Counted from the first letter of the stretch, positions 7,333-15,194 are shown. The stretch is 36,243 bases of DNA from JBGTSJ01 sp041940305 (GCA_041940305.1 JBGTSJ010000039.1:1-36243), one strand, 5' to 3'. A program made the numbers and translations. Notes: generated from the letters alone by a model not told the origin.

Positions 7333-7704
7333 ATGTTGCATCCATTTGCAGGCATCCTGGAGAGGCCCGTCGCGGAGCGTCCCGAACCGCGCATGGCACG
7401 CCGCGCATTTCTACGCAGAGGGTTGGGATTCCTGGCGGGAGGTTGTGCGGCCCTGCTGGGCTTCAACCGGAGTTCGGAGGCGCAGACCTACACAACGCAG
7501 GCGCTGTACGAGGAGGGGGGCTGGCGCCCGCCGCCTCCGTATCGCAGACCTGGCGGATCGTACTACCGTCCTCCCCGCGGTTACTGGCACTGGCACCCGC
7601 CCCATCGGCATTACCCGCCGGGTTACTCGTACCCGCCCCCGGGCCGGGTGACGACGCAGGCCGTGGGGGAAGAGGGTGGACGGTACTATTACCGTCACCG
7701 CTGA
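7333..7704 (+). CDS. Putative graspetide precursor with Tat-like signal and two TTxxxxEE motifs
   Basis: The ATG at 7333 has AGGAG about 10 bp upstream and gives 123 residues; GTG 7264 and ATG 7393 are alternatives. Residues 3-10 (HPFAGILE) resemble the PFFARFLE leader motif that ATP-grasp ligases bind in microviridin precursors. Residues 22-44 (ARRAFLRRGLGFLAGG then CAALLGF) fit a twin-arginine signal, with a plausible cleavage after SSEA (residue 50). The mature part begins QTYTTQALYEEGGW and ends TTQAVGEEGG plus RYYYRHR. Between the two motifs is a Pro/Tyr/His/Arg-rich spacer (about 65-105). Both motifs fit TTxxxxEE, the core of plesiocin-type graspetides, in which two Thr are ester-linked to two Glu. 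Identity as a precursor is inferred from these motifs and the divergent ATP-grasp gene. Alternatively it could be an unmodified, low-complexity surface protein. Confidence 0.75.
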   Translation: MLHPFAGILERPVAERPEPRMARRAFLRRGLGFLAGGCAALLGFNRSSEAQTYTTQALYEEGGWRPPPPYRRPGGSYYRPPRGYWHWHPPHRHYPPGYSYPPPGRVTTQAVGEEGGRYYYRHR

Positions 7705-7940
7705 TCAGTCACGTCGCCCCGAAAGCGCCGGCAGGCCAGCCAACTCGGGCCAGGCCCCACGCGACGACCGGCGCCACATACTTCGCGCCCGTCAGACGGT
7801 GGGACAGAGTACCCATTGCGCTCGAACAGTCCACATCTCCTCCTACTGGACGTGATGCTCCGCCTTCCGGTGGGCATGGTCGATCGTCGGAAGGAATACG
7901 AGGCGGATGGCAGCTTCCCCATCGGTGCATTCGACCCGGT

Positions 7941-8060
7941 GCCGGGTGCCCCGATTGAGCATCAGACCACGGTGTGCCGGGTGCCCCGGTTGAGCGGCAG
8001 GCCAGGGTGTGCCACGGGTGTGTCACCCGTGACGCTCGACTCTGAAGTCGAGACCGCGTC
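7941..8060. repeat. Dispersed intergenic repeat B, copy 2, with internal tandem
   Basis: The 7979-8060 part matches 4499-4581 (GTGCCCCGGTTGAGCGGCAG, then GTGTGCCACGGGTGTGTC, then GAAGTCGAGACCGCGTC). Just upstream, 7941-7977 is a partial tandem copy of its first ~37 bp (GCCGGGTGCCCCGATTGAGC). Confidence 0.7.
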
Positions 8061-8088
8061 ACATTAGAAACCAGCGGAACACCGAACA

Positions 8089-8346
8089 TCACGAGTTCTG
8101 CGATCTGAACTTTGATGTTCGATCCTTGCCGGCAGACAGCTTCGTTGAGACTTCCATTAGTTCTGACGCCTTGCGAGTGCCGGGTATCGTCGGCCAGGGA
8201 GCGGGGGGCCGACTGGACCGAAACTCCGCCATGATCTCCGCCCGCACGGACGCCTCGGTATCCGCCAGCAGCGCCGCCAGCCATTGATCCTTCGGACCGA
8301 CTCGAGCCACGATAAATGATCCAGCCTTCGTGTGGCCGCCAATCAA
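8089..8346 (-). pseudogene. Possible decayed coding fragment
   Basis: This minus-strand frame reads IGGHTKAGSFIVARVGPKDQ followed by WLAALLADTEASVRAEIMAE and a Pro/Arg-rich tail, which looks more like real protein than the other frames here. It has no ATG (only TTG at 8346), an in-frame stop lies 24 bp upstream of that TTG, and it has no ribosome binding site. I take it as the remnant of a larger gene whose family I cannot name, or as chance. Confidence 0.25.
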
Positions 8347-8507
8347 CGTGTTGTCATCGGCACAGATCCTGTGTCATTGGTTAAGTGTGGGAAGGGGACG
8401 CTCCCGCGGACCTGGCGGGATCAACGTGCACTTCCTGTCGGGGACGATGCGCGGGGGCGGCATGAACTCAAATCGGTTTGATCCACCGTACAGTACGGCC
8501 GGGCCGC

Positions 8508-9440
8508 TCAAAGATCGGTCGCAGCATCCTCTGGCGGCGTCCGCGGCGAAACAAAGTACGTCCAGGTCGGGAACGGACCGTCACCCGCGTTGAGCCATTC
8601 GGTTTCCCACACAGTCATCTCTTCATAATCGAGCGTCACTGCTCCCGACGTCATCCGTGCCGGAGCAAAGTGCCAGCGGAGCTGCTCCTCGACCTCTCGA
8701 ATCTGGAGCAGGATCAGCACGTCGGGGTTCGTGCCGTTGGTCGACAATCCATAGACGGCCCCGAGGTACTCCTTCGACTGCGGGTCGTTGTAATCCAGCA
8801 GCGGCGTCGACAACAGACGCATTTCCTGGGTTGTATTGTTCGCAGGGTCCGTGACGATCCGCGCCGAAAAATTCCGCGCCAGCTGGCGCGCCTGCAGCCG
8901 CCGCTGCACTTTGCTCGCGGCGACCACAGGCGCATCCTGGATCGCTTCAAATGAAACGCCCGGCGCGGTGGACTGAAACGGCCGACCATTCGGCCACTCG
9001 GCGGCCACGAGATCTTCCGACACCGACGCAAAGCAGAATTGCCACTTTGGCGGCCGGGCTTCGCCAAAGTCCAGCGCCTCGATCTTTTGAAACGCGACCG
9101 GCCGCCCGGCGTTCATCCACACCCATAATGTCGCATCGATGAAGTTCCGCGGCTGGTCGGCATATCGAAACACCGGGGTCCCGGCGAACTCAACCGGATC
9201 ATTCTGTTCCACGAAGCTCACCGTCGTGGCTGCCGCCAGCGAGCGCATCTGCTCCAGCAGCAGGTCGCTTTGCGATTCGTCCTCATCCTCCTCCCGTCCG
9301 GTCGACACCGGCAGGAGCATTGCCAGCACGATCAACCACCGGGGAATGCTTGGCCGGTTTGCCCTCGCGATCGGTCGCCGCGAACCGGTGCTCGGTCCCT
9401 GCGCGACCCTGGGCTGCCGCCGATCAATGAGACCGGTCAT
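8508..9440 (-). CDS. Secreted/membrane-anchored planctomycete-type protein of unknown function
   Basis: The ATG at 9440 is fixed by a perfect AGGAGG (9445-9450 on this strand). The 310-residue product has an Arg-rich N-terminus, a hydrophobic segment at about residues 35-48 (WLIVLAMLLPVS), then an acidic linker (GREEDEDESQSD), so it is exported or anchored. The body is a single conserved-looking domain with TLWVWMNAGRPVAFQKIEAL, WQFCFASVSEDLVAAEWPNG, RLQARQLARNFSARIVTDPA and AVYGLSTNGTNPDVLILLQI. I recall proteins of this pattern from planctomycete genomes, annotated only as hypothetical. No catalytic motif is evident. The next gene is divergent and unrelated. Confidence 0.8.
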   Translation of the reverse strand: MTGLIDRRQPRVAQGPSTGSRRPIARANRPSIPRWLIVLAMLLPVSTGREEDEDESQSDLLLEQMRSLAAATTVSFVEQNDPVEFAGTPVFRYADQPRNFIDATLWVWMNAGRPVAFQKIEALDFGEARPPKWQFCFASVSEDLVAAEWPNGRPFQSTAPGVSFEAIQDAPVVAASKVQRRLQARQLARNFSARIVTDPANNTTQEMRLLSTPLLDYNDPQSKEYLGAVYGLSTNGTNPDVLILLQIREVEEQLRWHFAPARMTSGAVTLDYEEMTVWETEWLNAGDGPFPTWTYFVSPRTPPEDAATDL

Positions 9441-9693
9441 GTTGCCTCCTCATTACCAGTCGGGCCATACTCCACATCCACAGCATCCGATCTCAAAAGA
9501 ACCGGCCGTACAATAGACATTATGTCTTTTTCATGACCGTTGAACAAGCTGCCACGCTGCGATTAGGGTTCTCAGAGTGCGAACTGGAAAAGTCGCCGTA
9601 TGGCGATGCAGGCCGCTCTTCGAACGAAGACTTTCGATCGGTGCGGCAGCCTAATGTGCGTGCACTTTTGGTCAATGCGACTGGGCATCCGAG

Positions 9694-10713
9694 ATGTTGA
9701 ATCGTCGACAGTTTGTGGGAGGCAGTGCGGCCGCGGCGATTTCCACAGTTGGAGCGCATTGGCTCTCGGCCGCACAGCCTGACGTGATTCGCCTGGGCAT
9801 GGTGGGGCTGGACACCTCGCACGTGACGGTGTTCGCGAAGTATTTCAATCGGGCTGATCAGACCGATGACCAGTTGGCCGGGATGCGGATCGTGGCCGCG
9901 TTCCCGGCCGGCAATCCCGACTTTCCCTTGAGTGCCAACCGCGTTGAGGGATTCACGCGGGAGGTGCGAGAGCTGGGCGTCGAGATTGTGCCCTCAATGG
10001 AGGAATTGCTGCCGCTGGTGGATGGCGTGTTGCTGGAGAGCGTCGACGGCACGCAGCATCGGGAACAGGCTATCCCTGTGTTCGAGGCCGGTAAGCCGTT
10101 ATTCATCGACAAGCCTCTGGCCGGTTCGCTGGCTGATGTGCTGGCCATCGCGGAATCGGGCCGGCAGCATCAGATTCCCTGGTTCACGGCATCGTCGAGC
10201 CGCTTCACGCCCGGCTATCCCGAACTGCGGAACAACGCGGAGATCGGGGAGATCCTGGGATGCGACGCTTACAGCCAGGCGCGTGCGGCGATTGGACACC
10301 CTGATCTCTTCTGGTACGGAGTACACGGCGTCGACCTGCTGTACTCGCTGATGGGCGTCGGTTGCCAGTCGGTGACGGCATTGCAGACGCAATACTCCGA
10401 GCAAGTGACCGGAGTCTGGACTGCAGGCCGGGTCGGCACTTACCGGGCCATCCGTGAACACACAGGACAGACGGGACTGGGCGCCACGGTGTTCGGCGCC
10501 AAAGGGATCGCCCACGTCAACAACTATTACAACTACTATCCGCTCGTCGTCGCGATCGCCAGTTTTTTCCGGACGCGCCAGTCGCCGATCCCCGAGGACG
10601 AGATGATCGAAGTATTTTCCTACCTCGCAGCGGCGGAGGAGAGCAAACGCCGGCAAGGCGTCCCCGTGCTGCTATCGGAAGTGGTCGACGCGGCGCGTTC
10701 GGAAGCGCGCTGA
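9694..10713 (+). CDS. Gfo/Idh/MocA-family oxidoreductase with Tat signal
   Basis: The 339-residue product begins MLNRRQFVGGSAAAAISTVG, a twin-arginine signal cleaved near LSAAQ, so the enzyme is probably exported folded with its NAD(P) cofactor. The Rossmann domain follows with VIRLGMVGLDTSHVTVFAKY, where a usual GxGxxG is replaced by GLDTSH. Then come EELLPLVDGVLLESVDGTQH and LFIDKPLAGSLADVLAIAES, the second carrying the usual EKP motif as DKP. The C-terminal half fits the α/β substrate domain (HPDLFWYGVHGVDLLYSLMG). The altered nucleotide loop could mean weak or altered cofactor binding. Family members oxidise, reduce or hydrolyse sugars and derivatives; the substrate cannot be deduced. It appears to be transcribed alone. 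Confidence 0.88.
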   Translation: MLNRRQFVGGSAAAAISTVGAHWLSAAQPDVIRLGMVGLDTSHVTVFAKYFNRADQTDDQLAGMRIVAAFPAGNPDFPLSANRVEGFTREVRELGVEIVPSMEELLPLVDGVLLESVDGTQHREQAIPVFEAGKPLFIDKPLAGSLADVLAIAESGRQHQIPWFTASSSRFTPGYPELRNNAEIGEILGCDAYSQARAAIGHPDLFWYGVHGVDLLYSLMGVGCQSVTALQTQYSEQVTGVWTAGRVGTYRAIREHTGQTGLGATVFGAKGIAHVNNYYNYYPLVVAIASFFRTRQSPIPEDEMIEVFSYLAAAEESKRRQGVPVLLSEVVDAARSEAR

Positions 10714-10946
10714 GACGAAAGCGTTGCGTGTGTGACGGCGGCTTGACCCCGCAAGGGCTCGGAGTTGAGCATGACGCGTCCGTGAAGTCGCGACGAATCG
10801 GCCCAGTGGCATCACCCTCGCGGCAACGTGTTTGGAATGCGCGGCAGCATTTGCCGACGGAGCGTTGGAATTGCAGGCTCGTGTTGACCGCCGGAGGAGG
10901 GGCTGCGTAGTGTCCGCCGCCACAGGAATCTGGATCGAGGTGCGGG

Positions 10947-11771
10947 GTGAGACGGCGCGTCGGGTTAGCGTTGGCGATCGGACTGGCCATCGCCGCCGGC
11001 TGCAGCGTTCTGCGTCCCCTGTCGCCGCTGGCGCCTATCGAGCGCGCCGCCGTCTATCAGCCGCTCAAGTTCCCCGAGGGAAACTGGGCCCCCGCAAATC
11101 TTCGCTATGAGGACGCCTACTTCACGTCGGCCGACGGCACCGAACTGCACGGCTGGTACATCCCGCATCCAGCACCGCGCGCCGTCGTACTGTTCGCCCA
11201 TGGCAATGGCGGCAACATCACCCACCATGCTGAATTCCTGAGGGACCTGCGACTCCGTCATGCAGTGGCCATTCTCGGATTCGACTATCGCGGATATGGT
11301 CGGAGCGGCGGAAAGCCTTCCGAGCCGGGCCTGATCGCGGATGCCCGCGCGGCACGGGAGTGGCTGTCGGTGCGAACCGGCTATCCTGAGAGCCGCATCG
11401 TCCTGATGGGGCATTCGCTGGGGGGCGGCGTCGTCACGCAACTGGCGGCACAGGACGGCGCGCCGGCGCTCGTGCTCATCAGTACGTTCACGTCCCTGCC
11501 GGACGTCGGCGGTGAACATGTTCCCTGGCTGTCGCCGCGGGCCATCATGGTGAACCGATTCAATTCGCTGGCGGCCATTCAGGAGTACTCCGGGCCGGTC
11601 CTGATCAGTCACGGGGATGCGGACCGGCTGATTCCACTCGAGCAAGGCCGCAGGCTCTACGAAGCCGCTCCCGGATCGAAGCGACTGGTAATCAACCGTG
11701 GCGGCCGGCACAACGACGGGTTCACCGAAGAGTTCCACGCCGCCCTCGAGCGACTCCTGTATGCACTGTGA
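10947..11771 (+). CDS. Lipoprotein α/β hydrolase
   Basis: The start is GTG 10947 with GAGG about 7 bp upstream. The 274-residue product has a lipoprotein-type signal (ALAIGLAIAAGCS, Cys19), so it is likely attached to a membrane. The α/β-hydrolase fold is clear: oxyanion-region HGNGGN (85-90), GFDYRGYGRSGGKPSEPGL, the nucleophile elbow GHSLGGG with Ser157, the acid in SHGDADRLIP (Asp224 or Asp226) and the histidine in GGRHNDG (His255). It resembles the BEM46/YqkD-type serine hydrolases (hydrolases with a C-terminal cap, formerly DUF-type α/β). The substrate is unknown, probably a small ester or acyl compound. The intergenic 10714-10946 shows nothing else. Confidence 0.88.
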   Translation: MRRRVGLALAIGLAIAAGCSVLRPLSPLAPIERAAVYQPLKFPEGNWAPANLRYEDAYFTSADGTELHGWYIPHPAPRAVVLFAHGNGGNITHHAEFLRDLRLRHAVAILGFDYRGYGRSGGKPSEPGLIADARAAREWLSVRTGYPESRIVLMGHSLGGGVVTQLAAQDGAPALVLISTFTSLPDVGGEHVPWLSPRAIMVNRFNSLAAIQEYSGPVLISHGDADRLIPLEQGRRLYEAAPGSKRLVINRGGRHNDGFTEEFHAALERLLYAL

Positions 11772-11928
11772 GAAGATCGGCTGTCGCGGCCGGATGTTAC
11801 TGCGCCGTGAATCGGATGCGACAGATCCCGCCGTCCGCCGGCGCGGATCGACTCAGGACGTCATTCACGAGTGCGGCACGGCGGTCTCGTCTTTCGCCTG
11901 GCATGAACAACCCTGCTGGGACGCTGCA

Positions 11929-12414
11929 CTACGGCCGGCACATCCTCAGTCGAAATAAGTCCAGCGTCAGGCGAATCGCTTCGTCCTGAGCATCGGTCTG
12001 ATCTGCAGAATATGTGACGACGATCTCACTGCACCCACAGGGAGTGCCCACTCGATTCCAGGTGGCCGTCCCCGTGACCGCACCAGTCGCCGTGCCGTGC
12101 ACTTTCACTGGGCCGAAGACTCCGTGCTGCGACAGGTACCAGAATCGTACTGTCCAGTTCTCGGCAACAGGACGGATTTCGAAATCCGCAACCAGATTGA
12201 GGCAACAGCGGCCGTTCGCTCGCCGTGGTTCAATCCGCACTTCACGGATTCCAATCTCACCGAAGTCCGGTGAACGGAAGGAATCCAGAAACGTGTCGTC
12301 TTCGTCGGTTGCGCCGGTCGCCGCAACGACCGTCGATATCGAGACGTCCAGAGCGACTCGATCAACTGGCTCCGCGGCAGCAACAGCAAACAGGAGTGCG
12401 GTCAAGTGCAACAT
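11929..12414 (-). CDS. Secreted hypothetical protein (161 aa)
   Basis: The frame is open from 12495, but the ATG at 12414 gives a standard signal peptide (MLHLTALLFAVAAAEP, cleavage near AAA) and has GGAG 9 bp upstream. The mature ~145 residues are β-rich with four cysteines (RCCLNLVADFEI, TPCGCSEIVV), which suggests disulfides and an exported globular domain. There is no recognisable motif. It is the last of three co-oriented genes (transglutaminase-like at 13271-14467, unknown at 12513-13217), about 98 bp after the middle one, so an operon is plausible. Confidence 0.6.
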   Translation of the reverse strand: MLHLTALLFAVAAAEPVDRVALDVSISTVVAATGATDEDDTFLDSFRSPDFGEIGIREVRIEPRRANGRCCLNLVADFEIRPVAENWTVRFWYLSQHGVFGPVKVHGTATGAVTGTATWNRVGTPCGCSEIVVTYSADQTDAQDEAIRLTLDLFRLRMCRP

Positions 12415-12512
12415 AACAACGCTCCAGGAGCTGACCTGCTGCGGGACGTGATGAAACGTTCGATGCAGTGCCAGTCGCATCCACTTGACTGGCACTGCAC
12501 GATCGACTGCAG

Positions 12513-13217
12513 TTAACCGAGCGGAACCTCCGTCAGCACGGTGGGTTCGCTGGCGGCGCCGGACGTACTGAGCGTATTCGGATCCGCCGCCACCGGGTTT
12601 TGCCGGTCCACCGCCCTGAGCGTCTTGCCGTCTGCGAACGTGATGACAGTGACGTTGATGAACGCGGTCACTGTCACCGGAATGTAGCTGACTCCGTGAG
12701 CGCGGAGCCGTCCTTTGATTCGCAGCGTGTTGTTATCCAGGTTGTGGACGGATCTCAGGAAGCCTTCATTCTCCTGAGTGCCTGTCGATCGGAACGTATC
12801 GCGCTTGTTGCGATAGTGCTGGTAGTTTCCCCGTGCGGAAGCGTAGCCGAAAATGCCGCCAAAGAAACCGCCGGCCCGCGCAGATCCGCTGTGCCGTTCA
12901 TCGAGGTAGCTCCATGCGTCGCTGGAGAAGAACTGCCGCGCCTCCGACTTCCACCGGGTGAACGTCTCTTCGGAGATCGCATTCACTTCAAAATCGACTT
13001 CGATTTCGCCCGATGTCCCAATCTGCACCGTGATTCCGGCTTCGGCGCAGCGTCCATGTCCGTTGCGGACTTCACCGTACTCGTACGTAGCGCTCATCGG
13101 CTTGGCGTAGTTCGTGGAGCCGCGGGGTACGAGATCCCGGATTTGAATCTCGGCCGGGGCCAGAACGGATTCCACTGCAACAATTTCGATCTCCGTGGTC
13201 AGTTTGCTCGATCCCAT
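12513..13217 (-). CDS. Hypothetical protein (234 aa)
   Basis: The ATG at 13217 has GAGGCG about 6 bp upstream. The product has no signal peptide. An N-terminal β-rich part (TTEIEIVAVESVLAPAEIQI) is followed by a segment typical of an exposed helix (TFTRWKSEARQFFSSDAWSY). Then comes a Gly-rich patch (ARAGGFFGGIFGYAS) that could insert in or lie against a membrane, and a β-rich C-terminal part (VSYIPVTVTAFINVTVITFA). I do not recognise the family. It lies 53 bp downstream of the transglutaminase-like gene on the same strand, so the two are likely co-transcribed; it might be a substrate or partner, but this is speculation. Confidence 0.7.
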   Translation of the reverse strand: MGSSKLTTEIEIVAVESVLAPAEIQIRDLVPRGSTNYAKPMSATYEYGEVRNGHGRCAEAGITVQIGTSGEIEVDFEVNAISEETFTRWKSEARQFFSSDAWSYLDERHSGSARAGGFFGGIFGYASARGNYQHYRNKRDTFRSTGTQENEGFLRSVHNLDNNTLRIKGRLRAHGVSYIPVTVTAFINVTVITFADGKTLRAVDRQNPVAADPNTLSTSGAASEPTVLTEVPLG

Positions 13218-13270
13218 GGAAGCGCCTCATTGTGTGTTGGAAACGAAAACGCGAACGACTCGACTCACGC

Positions 13271-14467
13271 TCAGTAGCTGTATCCGGGCCGTGAATTGCC
13301 CGGATACGCAGGAAGAATCACGAAGTCGGCGTACGGATTCAGCTTGCCGTCGCCAGTGGCATCGGGAACGCCCCATGCGGGCGAAGTTGAACGCGAATCC
13401 GAAGGGTAGTCTGCGTCCATCACCGTGACGTTGACGGCCCCGCCGTTGCGGTAAACGTCCGGGTTGTGAAATGCATTCCAGAGTGCGTCCATGTGCCACC
13501 ACATCGTTCCCTCCTTGTATTCCAGGCAGGCATGCGCCGCGGGATTCCCGCCATCCAGCCAGACCAGGAACTTGAGCCTTGCCGGTATGCCCACGGCTCG
13601 TAGCATGCTGATCTGCACAATGCTCCATTCATCACAGATTCCGCGGCGCCCGTTGGTGTCGCGAGTAAGCAGATCAGACCAGGTAAATTCGCTGATTCCA
13701 TAAATGGTGGCGTCGTACAGATAGTTCAATCGCACGAAATCGAAGATTCCCCGGGCCTTGTCGTGAACTGTTGCGGCGGCGCCGGTGGCCGTTCGCGCGT
13801 CCCCGGAAAACTCGATCACGTGATGAAGATCGTTGTGGGCCAGCGAGTCCATAGCGGGCGGGACAGCAACCTCAGCCCTGGGCATGGGACGAAGGTCTTT
13901 GCCGGGCCCGTGCCGAAACGTCACGACCTCTTTGCTTCGTGAGACCGCTTCAATCTCCCACTCAATCCGCAATCCGCCATCGGCGGCAAAGTGTGCAACG
14001 GGCCGGATGGCGTGCACGGACCGGCCTGCGACTTTGATGCCAGATCGATTGAACTCCAGGAGTGCGGAGTCGCGCAGCGTCTCGACCTCAAGCAGGTCGA
14101 CGTGGGCGCTCCGCCTGATCGCAACGGGCTGGTCCGCGTCGGGTCGCGGCTCCACTTCGGCCGCGAACACATGCAGTCCGTCAATGGACTGGACGACCAC
14201 CGTGGTCCCGTTTTCGTCTTTCTGTTCGTGCCAGGTGTTGGCCCCGTGCGCCCGCGACCATGTGATGAATCCGGGGTCCTGGCGAAGCTCCGGATAGCGC
14301 CCCAGCAACTGGACGACATGATTGAAGGTCAGCATTGCATGGACTGCCGAAGGCGAACGATTGGGGACTGTCAGACCGACGAGAATGGAGCTTTCTGAGG
14401 CAGCATCAACCACCTGGGGATTGGTCGCTGCGAGGAGAGTTGTGGAGAGCTCCGGCACCTGTAGCAA
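13271..14467 (-). CDS. Transglutaminase-like protein
   Basis: The C-terminal half has the transglutaminase-core catalytic triad in order: Cys278 in RRGICDEWSIVQISMLRAVG, His312 in AHACLEY and Asp327 in WWHMDALW. Such domains act as cysteine proteases/peptidases or cross-linking enzymes in bacteria. The N-terminal ~220 residues are an unrecognised β-rich region. The start is uncertain: the frame opens at TTG 14467 with no Shine-Dalgarno and no in-frame ATG before 14335 (MLTFNHVVQLLG). A sequencing error near the start is possible. The first ~20 residues form no signal peptide, so export is unclear. A Gly-Asp linker near the end (DATGDGKLNPYADF) resembles a dockerin/EF-hand calcium loop, often seen in planctomycete exported proteins. 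It heads the three-gene minus-strand set. Confidence 0.8.
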   Translation of the reverse strand: MLQVPELSTTLLAATNPQVVDAASESSILVGLTVPNRSPSAVHAMLTFNHVVQLLGRYPELRQDPGFITWSRAHGANTWHEQKDENGTTVVVQSIDGLHVFAAEVEPRPDADQPVAIRRSAHVDLLEVETLRDSALLEFNRSGIKVAGRSVHAIRPVAHFAADGGLRIEWEIEAVSRSKEVVTFRHGPGKDLRPMPRAEVAVPPAMDSLAHNDLHHVIEFSGDARTATGAAATVHDKARGIFDFVRLNYLYDATIYGISEFTWSDLLTRDTNGRRGICDEWSIVQISMLRAVGIPARLKFLVWLDGGNPAAHACLEYKEGTMWWHMDALWNAFHNPDVYRNGGAVNVTVMDADYPSDSRSTSPAWGVPDATGDGKLNPYADFVILPAYPGNSRPGYSY

Positions 14468-15194
14468 CGCGCGGTCGACCAGCAGCGGCCCGGAGCGCGG
14501 CGAACTTACTCATCACAGTGACCCGTTGCGGCGAGCGTCCTTGCCGCCTGGAGCGTTGGTGTGCCTGTCACCGCATCACCGGCGGCAGCACCCCCTGCGG
14601 CCGGTGCGACGGAGCAGCGATGTGGCGCCAGGTTCTCCAACAGAGGAGAAGAGCCGTCGTTGCTATTGCCCGTGGGAATTGTGGCGAGAGGTGTGACAGA
14701 TGCTGTCACACACATCCGGGGTCACAGAGCGATTATTTGAGGGAGCGCGGGGGGAGGATCAACGCTAATCGAGTCGCTGCCGGGCCGTGGAGTCATGCTT
14801 CCCTCAGGAAATCCCTGGCAGGGAAATGGATGCACGGTGAATCGTGGAGTGCGTGATCACTTGCGACGGGTGGGAGGGATGCGATGATCGTAGCCATAGA
14901 GCGTCCCGGCTAAGCGCGACGACCAGCCAACCCGCAGCGGCACTGCTGAGCGAGCCAGTAGGAGCACCCAATCGGTGCTGTTCCACGCCAAATTCGGGGG
15001 CACATCAAAAGTGCCACGCCGCCCGCCCGAACTCAATTGAAACCACGCCAATGGCCTACAATGTCGCGGGATGCTCGAATCGAAGACTGGGCACCCAGCT
15101 CCGCCGAGACACCGTTCAGCTATGCTCGCGGAGCATCTCGACGGCAGTTCTCCACCTCAGCTTGCGTTCGAAGTATGCCCCTCGGAGTTCTGTG
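14468..15194. other. Gene-free stretch between divergent genes
   Basis: No supported gene. The clearest structure is a perfect palindrome at 14691-14711 (listed separately). The segment 15175-15194 holds the ribosome binding site of the next gene (CGGAG at 15183). The rest is not recognised. Confidence 0.5.
14691..14711. promoter_or_regulatory. Perfect palindrome, possible operator
   Basis: GTGTGACAG-ATG-CTGTCACAC is a perfect 9-bp inverted repeat with a 3-bp spacer, in the non-coding region between divergently oriented genes (13271-14467 minus, 15195-15764 plus). Its half-sites contain TGTGA/TCACA like a CRP site, but the spacing is 9 rather than 6 bp, so CRP is not the obvious binder. It fits a dimeric repressor or a small hairpin; no T run follows. 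Confidence 0.4.

Larger units (their letters stand above)
7705..8507. other. Gene-poor stretch with dispersed repeat
   Basis: No intact gene was recognised. It holds dispersed repeat B copy 2 (7941-8060) and a possible decayed coding fragment on the minus strand (8089-8346). The rest, including 8350-8507, shows nothing I can identify. Confidence 0.5.

Noticed and set aside
7353..7452. Lipoprotein reading of the precursor signal (LAGGC)
   Set aside because: The lipobox would be AGGC with Ala at -3 and Gly at -2, a weak match; cleavage after SSEA fits the start of the first core motif better.
7411..7698. Minus-strand Arg/Pro-rich frame opposite the precursor gene
   Set aside because: Antisense shadow; the plus strand carries a ribosome site, a signal sequence and repeated motifs.
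14692..14710. CRP-type site (TGTGA...TCACA)
   Set aside because: The half-sites match but the spacing is 9 bp instead of 6, so it is listed only as a palindrome of unknown binder.
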